Shown: positions 55,100 through 64,000 of the stretch, one piece after another | How positions within the stretch are numbered: position 1 is the first letter of the stretch | Layout of the letters: each line of letters starts with the position of its first letter | NCBI RefSeq assembly: GCF_000173075.1 | Contig: NZ_ABVL01000002.1 | Span: forward strand, 434,001-498,000 | Direction: 5' to 3' | DNA: 64,000 bases | Origin: Chthoniobacter flavus Ellin428 | GTDB lineage: Bacteria; Verrucomicrobiota; Verrucomicrobiia; Chthoniobacterales; Chthoniobacteraceae | Notes under the pieces: generated by a model | Told to the model about the DNA's origin: nothing | The model's input: the letters and a program-made list of their open reading frames with translations, nothing else | Databases searched by the model: none | Translations under genes and position numbers: made by a program

Positions 55100-56544
55100 A
55101 CCCGCACGACCTCCAGCTCCGCGACATTACCCGCCGGCATTTCTTCGGGAAATGCGCGCTCGGCGTCGGCGCCCTCGCCTTGCAACAACTGCTCGCCGAA
55201 TCCGGCTGGGCGGCGCCAGGTGGTCCCGTCATCGATCCGATGCATCCGCTGGCACCGCGCCCGCCGCAATTCGCGCCGAAGGCCAAGCGCGTGATCTATC
55301 TCTTCATGGCCGGCGGCCCCTCGCAGCTCGACCTTTTCGACTACAAGCCGAAGCTGCTTGAATTCCAGGGTCAGGCGCCACCGCCGAGCCTCATGGCCGG
55401 CAAGCGCTTCGCCTTCCTCAAGGGAAACGAGAAGCTGCTCGCCTCGCCGCGGAAATTCGAGGCGTATGGGCAGTGCGGCATGACGATCAGCGAAGTGCTG
55501 CCGTATCATCGCCAGATCGTGGACGAAGTTTGCTGGCTGCGCGGGCTCAGCACGGATGTCTTCAATCACGCCCCGGCGAAACTCTTCATGAACACGGGCT
55601 TTCAGGCACCGGGTCGACCGGCGATGGGCGCGTGGACGACCTATGGCCTCGGCAGTCAATCACGCGATCTGCCCGGCTTCGTCGTGCTGCAGAGCGGTCC
55701 GCGCGGCCCGCGCGGCGGGTCGGCGCTGTGGAGCAGCGGCTTCCTGCCCACTTCGTATCAAGGCGTGCCCTTCCGCGGGAAGGGCGATCCGATTCTTTAT
55801 TTGCACAGTCCGGAGGGGCAGACACGGGAGCGGGAGCGCGATTTCTACGACACTGTGGGCGCGCTCAACCACACGCGACTCGATGACACCGGCGACCCGG
55901 AAATCATGACGCGCATCAACTCCTATGAGATGGCGTTTCGCATGCAGACAAGCGCGCCGGAGCTGATGGATCTCTCGCAGGAAAAGCCCGAGACGCTGGA
56001 ACTTTACGGGGTGAAACCGGGCGAGTCGTCATTTGCGGCGAATTGCCTGCTGGCCCGCCGCCTCGCCGAGCGCGGAGTGCGCTTCGTGCAGCTTTATCAT
56101 ACCAATTGGGACAGCCACGGCGGCCCGGGCGAAAACCTCAATGGGGATTTCGAGAAGGTGTGCAAGGAGGTCGATCAAGCCAGCGCGGCGCTGGTGCTCG
56201 ATCTCAAGCAGCGCGGGTTGCTCGAGGATACGCTGGTCATTTGGGGTGGTGAATTTGGCCGCACGCCGATGGGTGAAAACCGCGCCAGCATTGGGCGCGA
56301 TCACCATGTCGACGCCTTCACTTTGTGGCTCGCCGGCGGTGGCGTGAAGCCCGGTCTCATCTACGGGCAGACGGATGAACTCGGCTTCGGCGTCGTGGAG
56401 AACAAAGTCCACGTGCACGACCTCCACGCCACGATTCTCCACCTGCTTGGCTTCGATCACGAGAAGCTCACCTATCGCTTCCAAGGCCGCGACTTCCGTC
56501 TCACCGACGTGCACGGGCAAGTGGTGAAGGAGATCTTCGCGTAA
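55096..56544 (+). CDS. DUF1501 protein with Tat-like signal
   Basis: 482 residues, ATGA overlap with the upstream cytochrome gene. The N-terminal signal is Tat-like (RDITRRHFFGKCALGVGALALQQL). Conserved motifs are YLFMAGGPSQLDLFDYKP, FLKGNEKLLASPRKF, WGGEFGRTPMGENRASIGRDHH and VHDLHATILHLLGFDHEKL. It matches the DUF1501 at 17219 throughout. The operon layout (cytochrome then DUF1501) is the same as in the first block but without DUF1080 and DUF6807. Confidence 0.92.
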   Translation: MNPHDLQLRDITRRHFFGKCALGVGALALQQLLAESGWAAPGGPVIDPMHPLAPRPPQFAPKAKRVIYLFMAGGPSQLDLFDYKPKLLEFQGQAPPPSLMAGKRFAFLKGNEKLLASPRKFEAYGQCGMTISEVLPYHRQIVDEVCWLRGLSTDVFNHAPAKLFMNTGFQAPGRPAMGAWTTYGLGSQSRDLPGFVVLQSGPRGPRGGSALWSSGFLPTSYQGVPFRGKGDPILYLHSPEGQTRERERDFYDTVGALNHTRLDDTGDPEIMTRINSYEMAFRMQTSAPELMDLSQEKPETLELYGVKPGESSFAANCLLARRLAERGVRFVQLYHTNWDSHGGPGENLNGDFEKVCKEVDQASAALVLDLKQRGLLEDTLVIWGGEFGRTPMGENRASIGRDHHVDAFTLWLAGGGVKPGLIYGQTDELGFGVVENKVHVHDLHATILHLLGFDHEKLTYRFQGRDFRLTDVHGQVVKEIFA

Positions 56545-56935
56545 TCACCACGCCGCCGTCATTGAGACGGCAAAACTCTTCCTCCGGGCGGCAGGCGAAT
56601 GTCATCAAAATTGTAGTCCGACATCGCCCGTGGCGGAAGGCGACTTCGCACGCCAGCCCCGTCGACCAATCCTCATAGTCATATTCATTGACCCGGACGC
56701 TTCCCGCGCGTCCGTGGACATCGACATCAATATAATAAGTGAACGATCGCGGCGAAAAGAGACTGGGATTCGAACTATAATTCTCAGAGCGGTGCTTCCC
56801 GATCACCCGCCCGGCGCACCATTCGACCGACGCGATATTGTGGTCGCGGCCAGACAGCACCCACAAAATGGTGATCACGATGCCCCCTACCACATTGAGC
56901 CAGGCCCGGAATTCATACAGTTTTTGAGGATGCAT
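56501..56935 (-). CDS. Hypothetical membrane protein
   Basis: 144 residues from the ATG at 56935. One N-terminal membrane helix (AWLNVVGGIVITILWVLSG) and a soluble part with FTYYIDVDVHGRAGSVRVNEYDYEDW, which looks like beta-strands of a real protein. Its 3' end overlaps the DUF1501 3' end by 44 bases on the other strand. A longer frame opening at 57313 crosses into galM and is rejected. Function unknown. Confidence 0.5.
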   Translation of the reverse strand: MHPQKLYEFRAWLNVVGGIVITILWVLSGRDHNIASVEWCAGRVIGKHRSENYSSNPSLFSPRSFTYYIDVDVHGRAGSVRVNEYDYEDWSTGLACEVAFRHGRCRTTILMTFACRPEEEFCRLNDGGVVITRRSPSPLARARR

Positions 56936-57015
56936 ATCGCAGGCAAAGGATTGGGAGCGTATGGCGCTCCCTCTGGACGCAACCTGCGTGCCACAATTCC
57001 CTCCAGCCTCAATCC

Positions 57016-58164
57016 TCAGCGAACCGTGAATGCATGCACTGTCGACGACCGAAACACCTGTCCGGGCCGCAGCACGGTGCTCGGGAAGTCCGGCTGATTC
57101 GGTGAATCCGGATAGTGCTGCGTCTCGAGGCAGAAGCCGTAGTGCTTGCGATAGACCTTTCCGCCTTTGCCCGTGACGGAACCGTCGAGATAATTCCCCG
57201 TGTAGAGCTGGATGCCCGGCTCCGTGGTGGAGATGTTCAGCACGCGCCCGCTCTTCGGCTCGTAGACTTCCGCCGCCAGCGTCATCGCATGCGGCTGCGC
57301 CTGGTCGATACAAAAATTGTGATCATAGCCGCCGGGCTCACCGGTCATCTGCGCGATATCTTTCCCGAGCGCCTTCGGCTGGGTGAAATCCATCGGTCCA
57401 CCCACCACCGGCTCGATCTTGCCAGTCGGAATGGAAGTCGCATCCACCGGCACATAATGGCTGGCGTGCAATTGCACCTCGTGGCCGAGCACATCTCCTT
57501 CCCCCGCGCCGGCGAGATTCCAGTAGGCGTGATTGGTGAGATTCAAGATCGTCGGCTTGTCGGTCGTCGCTTCGTAATCAAGGCGCAGCTCATTCTTCGC
57601 CGTGAGCGTGTAGGTCACGGCGACTTTGAGCGCGCCCGGATATCCTTCTTCGCCATCAGCGCTGGTGTAGGTAAAGCGCACCGCGTTTTCATCCGCCACC
57701 GGCTCCGCCTTCCAGTTGCGATGATAGAATCCCTTCACTCCTCCGTGGAGATGATTCACGCCGTTGTTCAGGCCGAGCTGATAGGTCACGCCATCGAGCG
57801 TGAACCGCCCCCGCGCAATGCGATTGGCAAACCGGCCCGTCGTAACGCCGAAGTGCGGATGAGCGCCAAGATACGGATCCAACGTATCGAAGCCGAGCGT
57901 GACGTCGCTCATCTTTCCGTGGCGATCCGGCACGTCCATCTCCACGAGACAGGCGCCCCAGGTCGTCAGCCGGGCCTTGAGGCCGGCAGCATTGGTCAGG
58001 GTGTAGATCTCGACGACTTCGCCATCGTGGGTTTTTCCGAAAACTTCTTTGTGCATGTGGGATTCTTCTTTTGCCGGCTCCCCGGCAAAGGCCGCAGAGA
58101 CTGAACCGGCGAGGCAGAAGCCGCAAGCAACGACTGGAAACAGGGTCTGGAGAGGACTTTTCAG
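57016..58164 (-). CDS. galM: Aldose 1-epimerase with upstream signal peptide
   Basis: Core enzyme from the ATG at 58056: 346 residues with all GalM hallmarks (RFANRIARGRFTLDG, NNGVNHLHGGVKGFY, NLTNHAYWNLAG with its His, and the catalytic Glu in CLETQHYPDSPNQPDF). The same frame stays open 36 codons upstream and encodes a textbook signal peptide (KSPLQTLFPVVACGFCLAGS, then VSAAFAGEPAKEES) with no ATG, GTG or TTG before the upstream TAG. The only candidate start is a CTG at 58164. I take the gene to encode an exported epimerase, as many verrucomicrobial GalM proteins are. If the CTG is not used the enzyme is cytoplasmic from 58056. Confidence 0.9.
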   Translation of the reverse strand: MKSPLQTLFPVVACGFCLAGSVSAAFAGEPAKEESHMHKEVFGKTHDGEVVEIYTLTNAAGLKARLTTWGACLVEMDVPDRHGKMSDVTLGFDTLDPYLGAHPHFGVTTGRFANRIARGRFTLDGVTYQLGLNNGVNHLHGGVKGFYHRNWKAEPVADENAVRFTYTSADGEEGYPGALKVAVTYTLTAKNELRLDYEATTDKPTILNLTNHAYWNLAGAGEGDVLGHEVQLHASHYVPVDATSIPTGKIEPVVGGPMDFTQPKALGKDIAQMTGEPGGYDHNFCIDQAQPHAMTLAAEVYEPKSGRVLNISTTEPGIQLYTGNYLDGSVTGKGGKVYRKHYGFCLETQHYPDSPNQPDFPSTVLRPGQVFRSSTVHAFTVR

Positions 58165-58444
58165 GGGATTGGGGGGTGGGTGCTATAGGAGCGTAAGAGA
58201 GGCCCCACTGCCAAGCTTGGGTTCGTTTCTTAATCGTAATCTTAATCTTACTCTTAATCCCTTCCGCTGGGGGGCCGGGGAAGAGATTAAGATTATGATT
58301 ACGATTAAGAGCGGGAGGCTCCGCCCCCAAAAACCCCATCAGAAAAAATTTGTTCTGGCGGCACATGCAGGCGATATGCTGTCCTCCCCGGCTTTCCCTG
58401 ACCGCCCTTGCGTCTCGGGGGCCCTTCTTTTCCCGCAAAGTTTG
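58165..58444. other. Spacer between galM and the dehydrogenase gene
   Basis: Divergent gap of 280 bases holding the second TTAATCGTAATC palindrome (58229-58310). Promoters for both genes presumably flank it but no boxes are clear. Confidence 0.45.
58229..58310. repeat. TTAATCGTAATC palindromic repeat, copy 2
   Basis: TCTTAATCGTAATCTTAATC on the left and GATTAAGATTATGATTACG on the right form a large hairpin, with a G+C-rich loop. Same design as 13872-13946. Confidence 0.8.
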
Positions 58445-59583
58445 ATGAAATCCAATACCATGAAAGGCGTCGGCGTCGTCCCGCAACAGAAAGAGCTCCG
58501 CGTGATCGACCATCCCGAGCCGTCCATCGAAGCGCCCAACGAACTCAAGATTCGCACCCTCGAGGTCGGCGTTTGCGGCACCGATCGTGAGATTTGCACC
58601 TTTGCCTACGGCCAGCCGCCCGCCGGTGGCGACTACCTGCTGCTCGGCCACGAGTGTCTTGGCGAAGTGCTGGAAGTCGGTTCCGGCGTAAAGAATTTCA
58701 AGCCCGGCGACCTCGTGGTCCCGAGCGTGCGCCGTCCCTGCACCGATCCGAATTGCCGCCCCTGCCGCGAAGGCCGCCAGGACTTCTGCGTCACCTGGAA
58801 ATTCACCGAGCGCGGCATCAATCAGCGCCACGGCTACATGACCGAGCGCTTCGTGGAGGAAGAGCGTTTCCTCACGCCCGTGCCGAAGGATCTGCGCGAT
58901 CTCGCCGTCATGGCCGAGCCGCTGACCATCGCGGAGAAGGGTCTCACCCAGGCCTGGCAGGTGCAGAAGCGTCTGACCTGGGCGCACGACAATCGCGACC
59001 GGCAAAGGCCGCGGCCACGGTCTCAATGCCGTGGTCCTCGGCGCCGGCCCCATCGGCCTGCTCGGCGCAATGAAGCTGCTCATCGAAGGCTTCCGCGTCT
59101 TCGTCTACTCGCGCTCGCCGAAGCCGAATTTCAAGGCCGACATCGCCGAGCAGATTGGTGCCGGAATACATCTCCAACCTGCAAGTCTCCGCGGAAGATC
59201 TCGCCAAACACATCGGCAAATATCGACCTCATTTACGAAGCGGTCGGGAGAAGGCCATCTCCACCTTCGATGTCATGCGGGGTGCTCGGCATCAATGGCG
59301 TCTACATTCTCACCGGTATCCCGGCCGAGAAGCCGCCGATCCCCGTCTACCGTGGATAACATCATGCGGAACATCACGCTGAAGAACCAGGCCATCATCG
59401 GCACGGTGAACGCCAGCCCCGCAGGATTTCGCGGACGCCATTCACGATCTCGGTGAGTTCAAGAAGCGCTGGCCGAAGGCCGTGCAGGCGCTCATCACCG
59501 GCCGCCACAAGATCGACGCGCACCGCGAACTGCTTGTCGGCAAGGCCACGGGCATCAAGAACGTCATTGAGTTCGGCGCCTAA
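58445..59583 (+). pseudogene. Glucose-1-dehydrogenase-like MDR protein with about seven frameshifts
   Basis: The first 175 codons are intact: MDR zinc sites in VGVCGTDREI, LLGHECLGEV and the structural zinc loop PCTDPNCRPCREGRQDFC, as in sorbitol/glucose dehydrogenases. From about 58985 the frame changes repeatedly, yet every piece remains well conserved: NAVVLGAGPIGLLGAMKLL (Rossmann GxGxxG), IDLIYEAVG, LGINGVYILTGIPAEKPP, and the C-terminus KRWPKAVQALITGRH. Breaks lie near 58985, 59162, 59217 (AAA), 59249, 59281 (GGGG), 59351 and 59416 (CCCC). About 375 residues when restored. Conserved pieces with breaks in short runs point to sequence error more than decay. Confidence 0.75.
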
Positions 59584-59611
59584 GCGGAACGGTTAGCCTC
59601 CTTCGACTTTT

Positions 59612-60250
59612 ATGAGCAAGAATTCCTGGATCGATATCTCTGTCCCCCTGTGCAGCACCATGCACGGCTGGCCCGGCAATCCGCCAACCGTCGTGACGAT
59701 GTTTAACGGCACCGCCAAGGGCGACGTCTGCAACGTCTCGGCGATCAATTTCAATTCCCACACCGGCACGCACATGGATGCGCCCCTGCACTTCTTGCAT
59801 GGCGCCAAGAGCATGGACGCGCTCCCGTGGGACGCCGTGATCGGCGAAGCCCGGGTGGTCGAGATCAAGGACAAGAAGGCGATCAAACCCGCCGAGCTCA
59901 AGAAGCTGAAGCTGAAGGAGGGGGAGCGCATTCTTTTCAAAACGCCCAACTCGGCGCGGAGCTGGAAGAAGGCTGAGTTCGACAAGGACTTCGTCTATGT
60001 CTCGAAGGAAGCCGCACAATACATCGTGGATTGCGGCGTGCAGACCGTGGGCATCGACTACCTCAGCGTCGGTGGATTCTATAAGGACGGCATCGAGACC
60101 CATCACATTCTGCTCGGCGCGGAAGTGTGGATCATCGAGGGGATCGATCTCTCGAAGGTCAAGCCCGGCAACTACGACCTGATCTGCCTGCCGATCAAAT
60201 TCCAGAACGGCGACGGCGCGCCTTCGCGCTGCCTCATCCGCCCACGCTAA
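59612..60250 (+). CDS. Cyclase-family (KynB-like) hydrolase
   Basis: 212 residues. The cyclase/kynurenine formamidase family motif HTGTHMDAPLHFLHG is intact with its metal-binding His and Asp residues, and WPGNPP near the N-terminus plus VGIDYLSVGGFY follow the family. Members open amide or lactone rings using zinc or manganese. It follows the broken dehydrogenase gene by 28 bases and may be in one operon for sugar-acid or aromatic degradation, but no specific substrate can be named. Confidence 0.88.
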   Translation: MSKNSWIDISVPLCSTMHGWPGNPPTVVTMFNGTAKGDVCNVSAINFNSHTGTHMDAPLHFLHGAKSMDALPWDAVIGEARVVEIKDKKAIKPAELKKLKLKEGERILFKTPNSARSWKKAEFDKDFVYVSKEAAQYIVDCGVQTVGIDYLSVGGFYKDGIETHHILLGAEVWIIEGIDLSKVKPGNYDLICLPIKFQNGDGAPSRCLIRPR

Positions 60251-60263
60251 AAGCGGAACGGCT

Positions 60264-61144
60264 TCAATTCCCCAAGCCCAGCGCGCCCGCCTGCTTTTCG
60301 AAAGCCTCGACGAGCGTGCGCACGAGTTCGCTCTCGCGCCCGCCCCAGATGATGCCGACTTCGAGCGGATCGAAGCCGGTCAAAGGCAGCGCCCGCACTT
60401 TCGCGGAGTGCTTCACGCCGGGAATCGGCACGGAGACACCGAAGCCGAATCCCTCGGCCACATAGGTCTCTATCAAATCGAGCGAACTCACGACGAGGGA
60501 CGGCAGCCATTCCACGCCCTGCTTCGCCAGGCCGCGCTGAAAGATGGCGGCGATCGGTTCGTCGCCCGGTAACGAGATGAGCGGCTCATCGATCGTCTGC
60601 CGTTTCCAAAGATCGGCCGCCGAGCGCAGTTTGCTCTGGCGCGGCACGAGGAGGGTCAGCGGCAGCCGGGCCAGCAATCGCGAATGCAAATCGGCAGGCA
60701 TCGACCGGTGCAGATTCGTCACCGCGATGTCGATCTCGTCCCGGTTGATTGCCTCGATCAAATCCGGCGCCGAGGCTTCGAGCAGACTGAAGCGCAGCTT
60801 CGGGACCTTGCGCCGCAGTTCCACGATCATTCGCGGTAAATGCTCGTGCAGCACCGGCCCCGAAGCGCCGATGCGAATGAACGTCGACGCCGCATCCTGA
60901 ATTTCCGCACCGATCCGGCCCACCTTGGCAAGAACGGCCGGATGAAAGCGTAGAGCTGCTCTCCCGCCGGTGTCAGTTGAAACGGCCGGCGCTGAAATAG
61001 CCGCGTCCCGAGGCTTTGCTCGAGTTGCAGGATCTGCGCGCTTACTGCCGGTTGCTGAATGCCGTAGGGAAAATTCCGCACGGCCTCACTGATCCCGCCG
61101 TGCCGCGCAACGTAATAGAAAATCTCGAGGTGATGGACGTTCAC
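60264..61144 (-). pseudogene. LysR-family regulator, one frameshift
   Basis: N-terminal winged helix-turn-helix (HLEIFYYVARHGGISEAVRN, QQPAVSAQILQLEQSLGTRLF) from a GTG start at 61144, then the frame shifts near 60933 (one missing G in the TTCTTGCCAAGG region). The effector domain continues intact as GRIGAEIQDAAS to FEKQAGALGLGN at 60264. Restored length about 293 residues. It lies convergent with the cyclase gene and may regulate that operon. The break is a single base within a run. Confidence 0.85.
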
Positions 61145-61296
61145 TTCCGAGCGATTTACCGCGAATCGCGCTGGAGCGCGAAACAAACGTTTTCCGAATC
61201 GGGGAGACGCAACGCGAGCCCATCGATTTTCTGAATTGGGGCAGTGCTTTTATCAATTAACGGCCCGGCGCGCTCTCCCCCTACTCTCCCGCCACG

Positions 61297-61686
61297 ATGA
61301 ATGCGCACCTTCTGTATTGGAACCTGGTGTTCGCCTGGGGTTGGATCCTCCTCGGCTTTCTCTCCGGCTCCGTCATGGGACTGTGCTTCCATCGCGAAAA
61401 CTGGCTCGGCGGCTACGCCTCGTGGCCGCGGCGGCTTTACCGACTGGGCCACATCTCCTTCTTTGGACTCGGCTTTGCCAATCTCCTCTTCTGGGCCACC
61501 GCCCGCATGTTACCCGCCCAACCCGCGATGCTCGATAGCGCCTCGCTGGCCTTCCTCATTGGCGGCGTGACGATGCCTCTCTGCTGCCTTCTCGCCGCTC
61601 ATCTCTCCTGGGCACGCCATCTCTTCGCCGTGCCGGTGCTGAGCCTTTTCGCCGGCGGCGTCATCACCTTCCTCGCCCTTTTATGA
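61297..61686 (+). CDS. Four-helix membrane hypothetical protein
   Basis: 129 residues with about four hydrophobic segments (LVFAWGWILLGFLSGSVMGL, ISFFGLGFANLLFWATARML, AFLIGGVTMPLCCLLAAHLSW, LFAVPVLSLFAGGVITFLAL). Its stop overlaps the start of the radical SAM gene (ATGA), indicating cotranscription. No family recognised. The layout suggests it works with the radical SAM protein. Confidence 0.65.
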   Translation: MNAHLLYWNLVFAWGWILLGFLSGSVMGLCFHRENWLGGYASWPRRLYRLGHISFFGLGFANLLFWATARMLPAQPAMLDSASLAFLIGGVTMPLCCLLAAHLSWARHLFAVPVLSLFAGGVITFLALL

Positions 61687-63040
61687 AACAGAAACGCATC
61701 GGTTTTATCGCCATGAGCGGAGTGCGTGCGCAAAACGCCGAACTCCTCGCCGCCGGTCTCACCCTGCCCGGCTTCATCGAACGCAGCAAGGTCATCGCCT
61801 CGTTGCCCAGCCTCTCTCTGCTCACCCTCGCGGGACTGACACCGCCCAGCTTCCATATCGAATACCACGAGATCGCCGACCTGCGTGCGCTCGGCTCGTT
61901 GCCCACGGAACTCGATCTCGTCGCCCTCACCTCGCTCTCCGCGCAAATCTACGATGCCTACGCCGTGGCCGATCATTATCGCGCGCTCGGGATTCCCGTG
62001 GTGATGGGCGGCCTGCACGTGACCTCCCTGCCCGACGAAGCGCTCGAGCACGCCACCGCCATCGTCATCGGCGAAGGCGAACCGCTCTGGCCGCGGTTGC
62101 TGGCGGATTTCGATCGCGGCTCGCTCCAGCGCATTTATCGGAGCGAAGAGCACGGTGCTTTCGATCTGCGCGAGGCGCCCATGCCGCGCTTCGATCTGCT
62201 CGATCTGGACAAATATAATCGCATCACCGTGCAGACCAGCCCGCGGCTGCCCGCACAAGTGCGAATTCTGCGCGAGCAGCATCCTGCTCACGCCGCGCTA
62301 CAAATTGAAACCCATCGAAAAGGTCATCGCCGAAATCCAGGCGATCAAACGCCTCTGGCCACGCCCCTTCATCGAGTTTGCTGACGACAACAACTTCGTG
62401 CGCCGCGATCATTATAAGAGCCTGCTGCGCGCCCTCGCCCGGGAGAAAGTGCGCTGGTTCACCGAGGCCGATCTGCGCGTGGCCGAAGACGACGACCTCC
62501 TCGGTCTCATGCGCGACAGTGGCTGCCAGCAGGTTCTCGTCGGCTTGGAAAGCCCGCGGCGCGCAAGCCTGGACGGTCTCGAGACCGCGGCAAACTGGAA
62601 GCTGCGTCGGCACGATCGCTATCTCGCCGCCATCGAGCGCATTCAATCCAAAGGCGTCACCGTCAATGGGTTGCTTCATCCTCGGCCTCGATGGCGATAC
62701 GCCGGAGGTTTTCGACGAAGTGCTGCGCTTTGTCCGCCAGAGCGGTTTGTACGAGGTGCAGGTTACTTTCCTCACCCCATTTCCCGGCACCCCGCTCTAT
62801 CACCGACTCAAGGCCGAGGGACGAATCCTACGGGACCGCGCGTGGGACCTCTGCACGCTTTTCGACATCAATTTACAGCCGCGCCAGATGAGCGTGGCCG
62901 AATTGCAGAGCGGATTCATGGGCCTCGTCAAAGAGCTCTACAGCGCAGAAGAGACCGCCACTCGCCGCCGCAATTTCAAGCGCCGCTATCGGACGCAACG
63001 TCGGCAGACGCCCCGGTCGGAACTCGCCACCGCGGCTTGA
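61683..63040 (+). pseudogene. B12-binding radical SAM protein, two frameshifts
   Basis: A B12-binding N-terminal domain (PVVMGGLHVTSLPDEALEH, VIGEGEPLWPRLLADFD) joins a radical SAM core with the cluster motif CPHKCEFC (RGCPHKCEFCASS) and later EFADDNNFVRRDHYKSLLRAL and GLDGDTPEVFDEVLRFV. Frames break at 62240-62242 (extra C) and 62668-62670 (extra G); restored length about 452 residues. Similar proteins methylate or rearrange lipids, hopanoids or bacteriochlorophyll precursors, but nothing fixes the substrate here. It overlaps the upstream membrane protein gene. Confidence 0.85.
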
Positions 63041-63139
63041 TGCGAAGCCATCACCGACGCGGCCCTGCCACCCCGCCGGCTGACACCAAGAATCTCGGCT
63101 CGCCTCTTTTGCCCCGGGCTGCTCATATTGGCCCAAACA

Positions 63140-63619
63140 ATGAGTGATCATCATCCGATTGAAAGCGAACAGGTCATGTGGTCTGGCTCCGTCTCGAACT
63201 GGCACTACGCTGGCAAATGGTCCGTCATCGTCATCATGCTGGCCCTGCTGGTCGGCTCGTTCTTACAGCACTGGATTGAAGACCGGACCGTGGAGTGGAT
63301 CATCCGCGGCGTCCTGCTCCTCGTCGCCATTTTTCTCATCGGGTGGATTCGCCTCGACCGCGCGAGCCGTAAATATCTCGTGACCAACGTCCGGGTGAGC
63401 ACCGAATTCGGCATCGTCTCCAAGCAATCCACCGAATTGCGCATCCAGGACATTCGGAGCATCAATTTCAACACCTCCGGTATCTCCGGTCTGGTCGGAA
63501 TTGGCCGGATCGAATTTGCCTCCGCCGCTTCTGATGATGCTGAGGTCGTCTTCTGGAACACGCCCAACGCGGAGAAAATCCGCGACCTGGTACGTTCGCT
63601 CCAGACGACCGCCACTTAA
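63140..63619 (+). CDS. Bacterial PH-domain membrane protein
   Basis: 159 residues. Two membrane segments (KWSVIVIMLALLVGSF and IIRGVLLLVAIFLIGWI) precede a bacterial PH domain (KYLVTNVRVSTEFGIVSKQ, IQDIRSINFNTSGISGLVGIG, FWNTPNAEKIRDLVRSL). YdbS-like proteins of this type are membrane-associated and of unknown role. Start at the ATG 63140; an in-frame start at 63128 adds four residues. It follows the radical SAM gene by 99 bases. Confidence 0.85.
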   Translation: MSDHHPIESEQVMWSGSVSNWHYAGKWSVIVIMLALLVGSFLQHWIEDRTVEWIIRGVLLLVAIFLIGWIRLDRASRKYLVTNVRVSTEFGIVSKQSTELRIQDIRSINFNTSGISGLVGIGRIEFASAASDDAEVVFWNTPNAEKIRDLVRSLQTTAT

Positions 63620-63681
63620 AAGCGGAGCGAGTGCAGAGGGCGGAAACACTCTCCGATGCCCTCCAACCGAATCGAGAAGAT

Positions 63682-64000
63682 ATGCCAGTCCCCGCCACTG
63701 TCGGTGCATTCGCTATAGTTCCAAGCAACGATCTGCCTGCCGCGATCCCCTTCTGGGAGCGGTTGGGGATTCACGCGCACGGGCGGAGACGCCAACTACA
63801 TTATCATGACTGGGTGGGGCTGCGAAGTTCATCTGACGCAGGCGGGAAGCGGCCTTTGGCGAGTGCCGGAAGAGAATAATCCCTTTGGTGTTTTCATCCG
63901 CACTCAGAACGTCGAGGCCATCGCCGCCCGAGGTCGATGACCTCATCATCCGCCCGGGCGGCATCTTGCGCCACCGGGAATGGAGATTGTATGAAGTTGG
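63682..64000 (+). pseudogene. VOC (glyoxalase/bleomycin-resistance-like) protein, two frameshifts, 3' end outside window
   Basis: Begins PVPATVGAFAIVPSNDL then AAIPFWERLG; one extra G in GGGG (63765-63768) breaks it, and the family sequence continues as FTRTGGDANYIIMTGWGCEV with NPFGVFIRTQNVEAIAA. A second extra base near 63927-63929 is followed by EVDDLIIRPGG. The gene runs off the window. VOC-fold proteins bind metal and modify or sequester small molecules. Likely functional with sequence errors. Confidence 0.75.

Noticed and set aside
57689..59083. 464-codon minus-strand frame over the galM leader and dehydrogenase gene
   Set aside because: It crosses galM in the wrong frame and lies opposite a clear MDR protein.

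Overview
The window looks like a piece of a Verrucomicrobia chromosome, possibly of the Chthoniobacter/Spartobacteria type. I infer this from gene content, not from a marker gene. The pointers are two pairs of planctomycete/verrucomicrobial DUF1549-DUF1553 cytochrome proteins with DUF1501 partners, DUF1080 and DUF6807 proteins, a pseudopilin of the abundant verrucomicrobial type, an RHS protein with NLGQLK motifs, a G+C-rich composition, and very few Shine-Dalgarno sites. No rRNA, canonical tRNA, CRISPR array or complete mobile element was found.

Layout. 1-6.4 kb (minus): a secreted YadA-like head-repeat protein followed after 23 bases by a giant RHS/YD-repeat protein that runs off the window. 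6.4-11.8 kb: repeat-rich spacers, a tRNA-shaped element, a ribosome hibernation factor, a ferritin-like protein, argH and fur. 11.9-18.7 kb (plus): a secreted degradation/respiration-type block, DUF1080, DUF6807, DUF1549/DUF1553 cytochrome and DUF1501. 18.9-30.3 kb: serine hydrolase, TPR protein, aspS, a Cys-His-Asp protein, recQ, GNAT and hypotheticals. 30.4-33.8 kb: a beta-helix (pectate-lyase-like) protein with three copies of a C-terminal carbohydrate-binding-like module. 34-38 kb: class A PBP, an MGMT-like protein and trmD. 38.4-45.3 kb: TPR-glycosyltransferase, DUF1275, a GT4 glycosyltransferase overlapping glgB, and a pseudopilin with a clear terminator. 45.5-52.6 kb: xseA-glcF-glcD (overlapping, minus), C39-like protein with enoyl reductase, and divergent to them a CDF metal transporter plus a 41-residue His-rich membrane peptide. 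52.7-56.5 kb: second cytochrome/DUF1501 pair. 56.5-64 kb: galM with an upstream signal peptide, a glucose-dehydrogenase-like gene, cyclase, LysR, B12-binding radical SAM, PH-domain and VOC proteins.

Two patterns cut across the genes. First, about 17 single-base frameshifts interrupt otherwise well-conserved genes. Nearly all fall in runs of two to four identical bases and they become denser after 58.9 kb, which points to homopolymer sequencing errors more than to decay. Second, the spacers carry several families of short palindromic or heptameric repeats (TTAATCGTAATC, TCAACTA/TTGAGGG, GGATGAAGG, GTCATTCTGAGCGGA, and a 110-base element with 16-19-base inverted ends). Some of these sit in frame inside genes: glcF, trmD, the glcD N-terminus and probably the first DUF1549 protein. 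These repeat-derived protein insertions are the most unusual feature I see.
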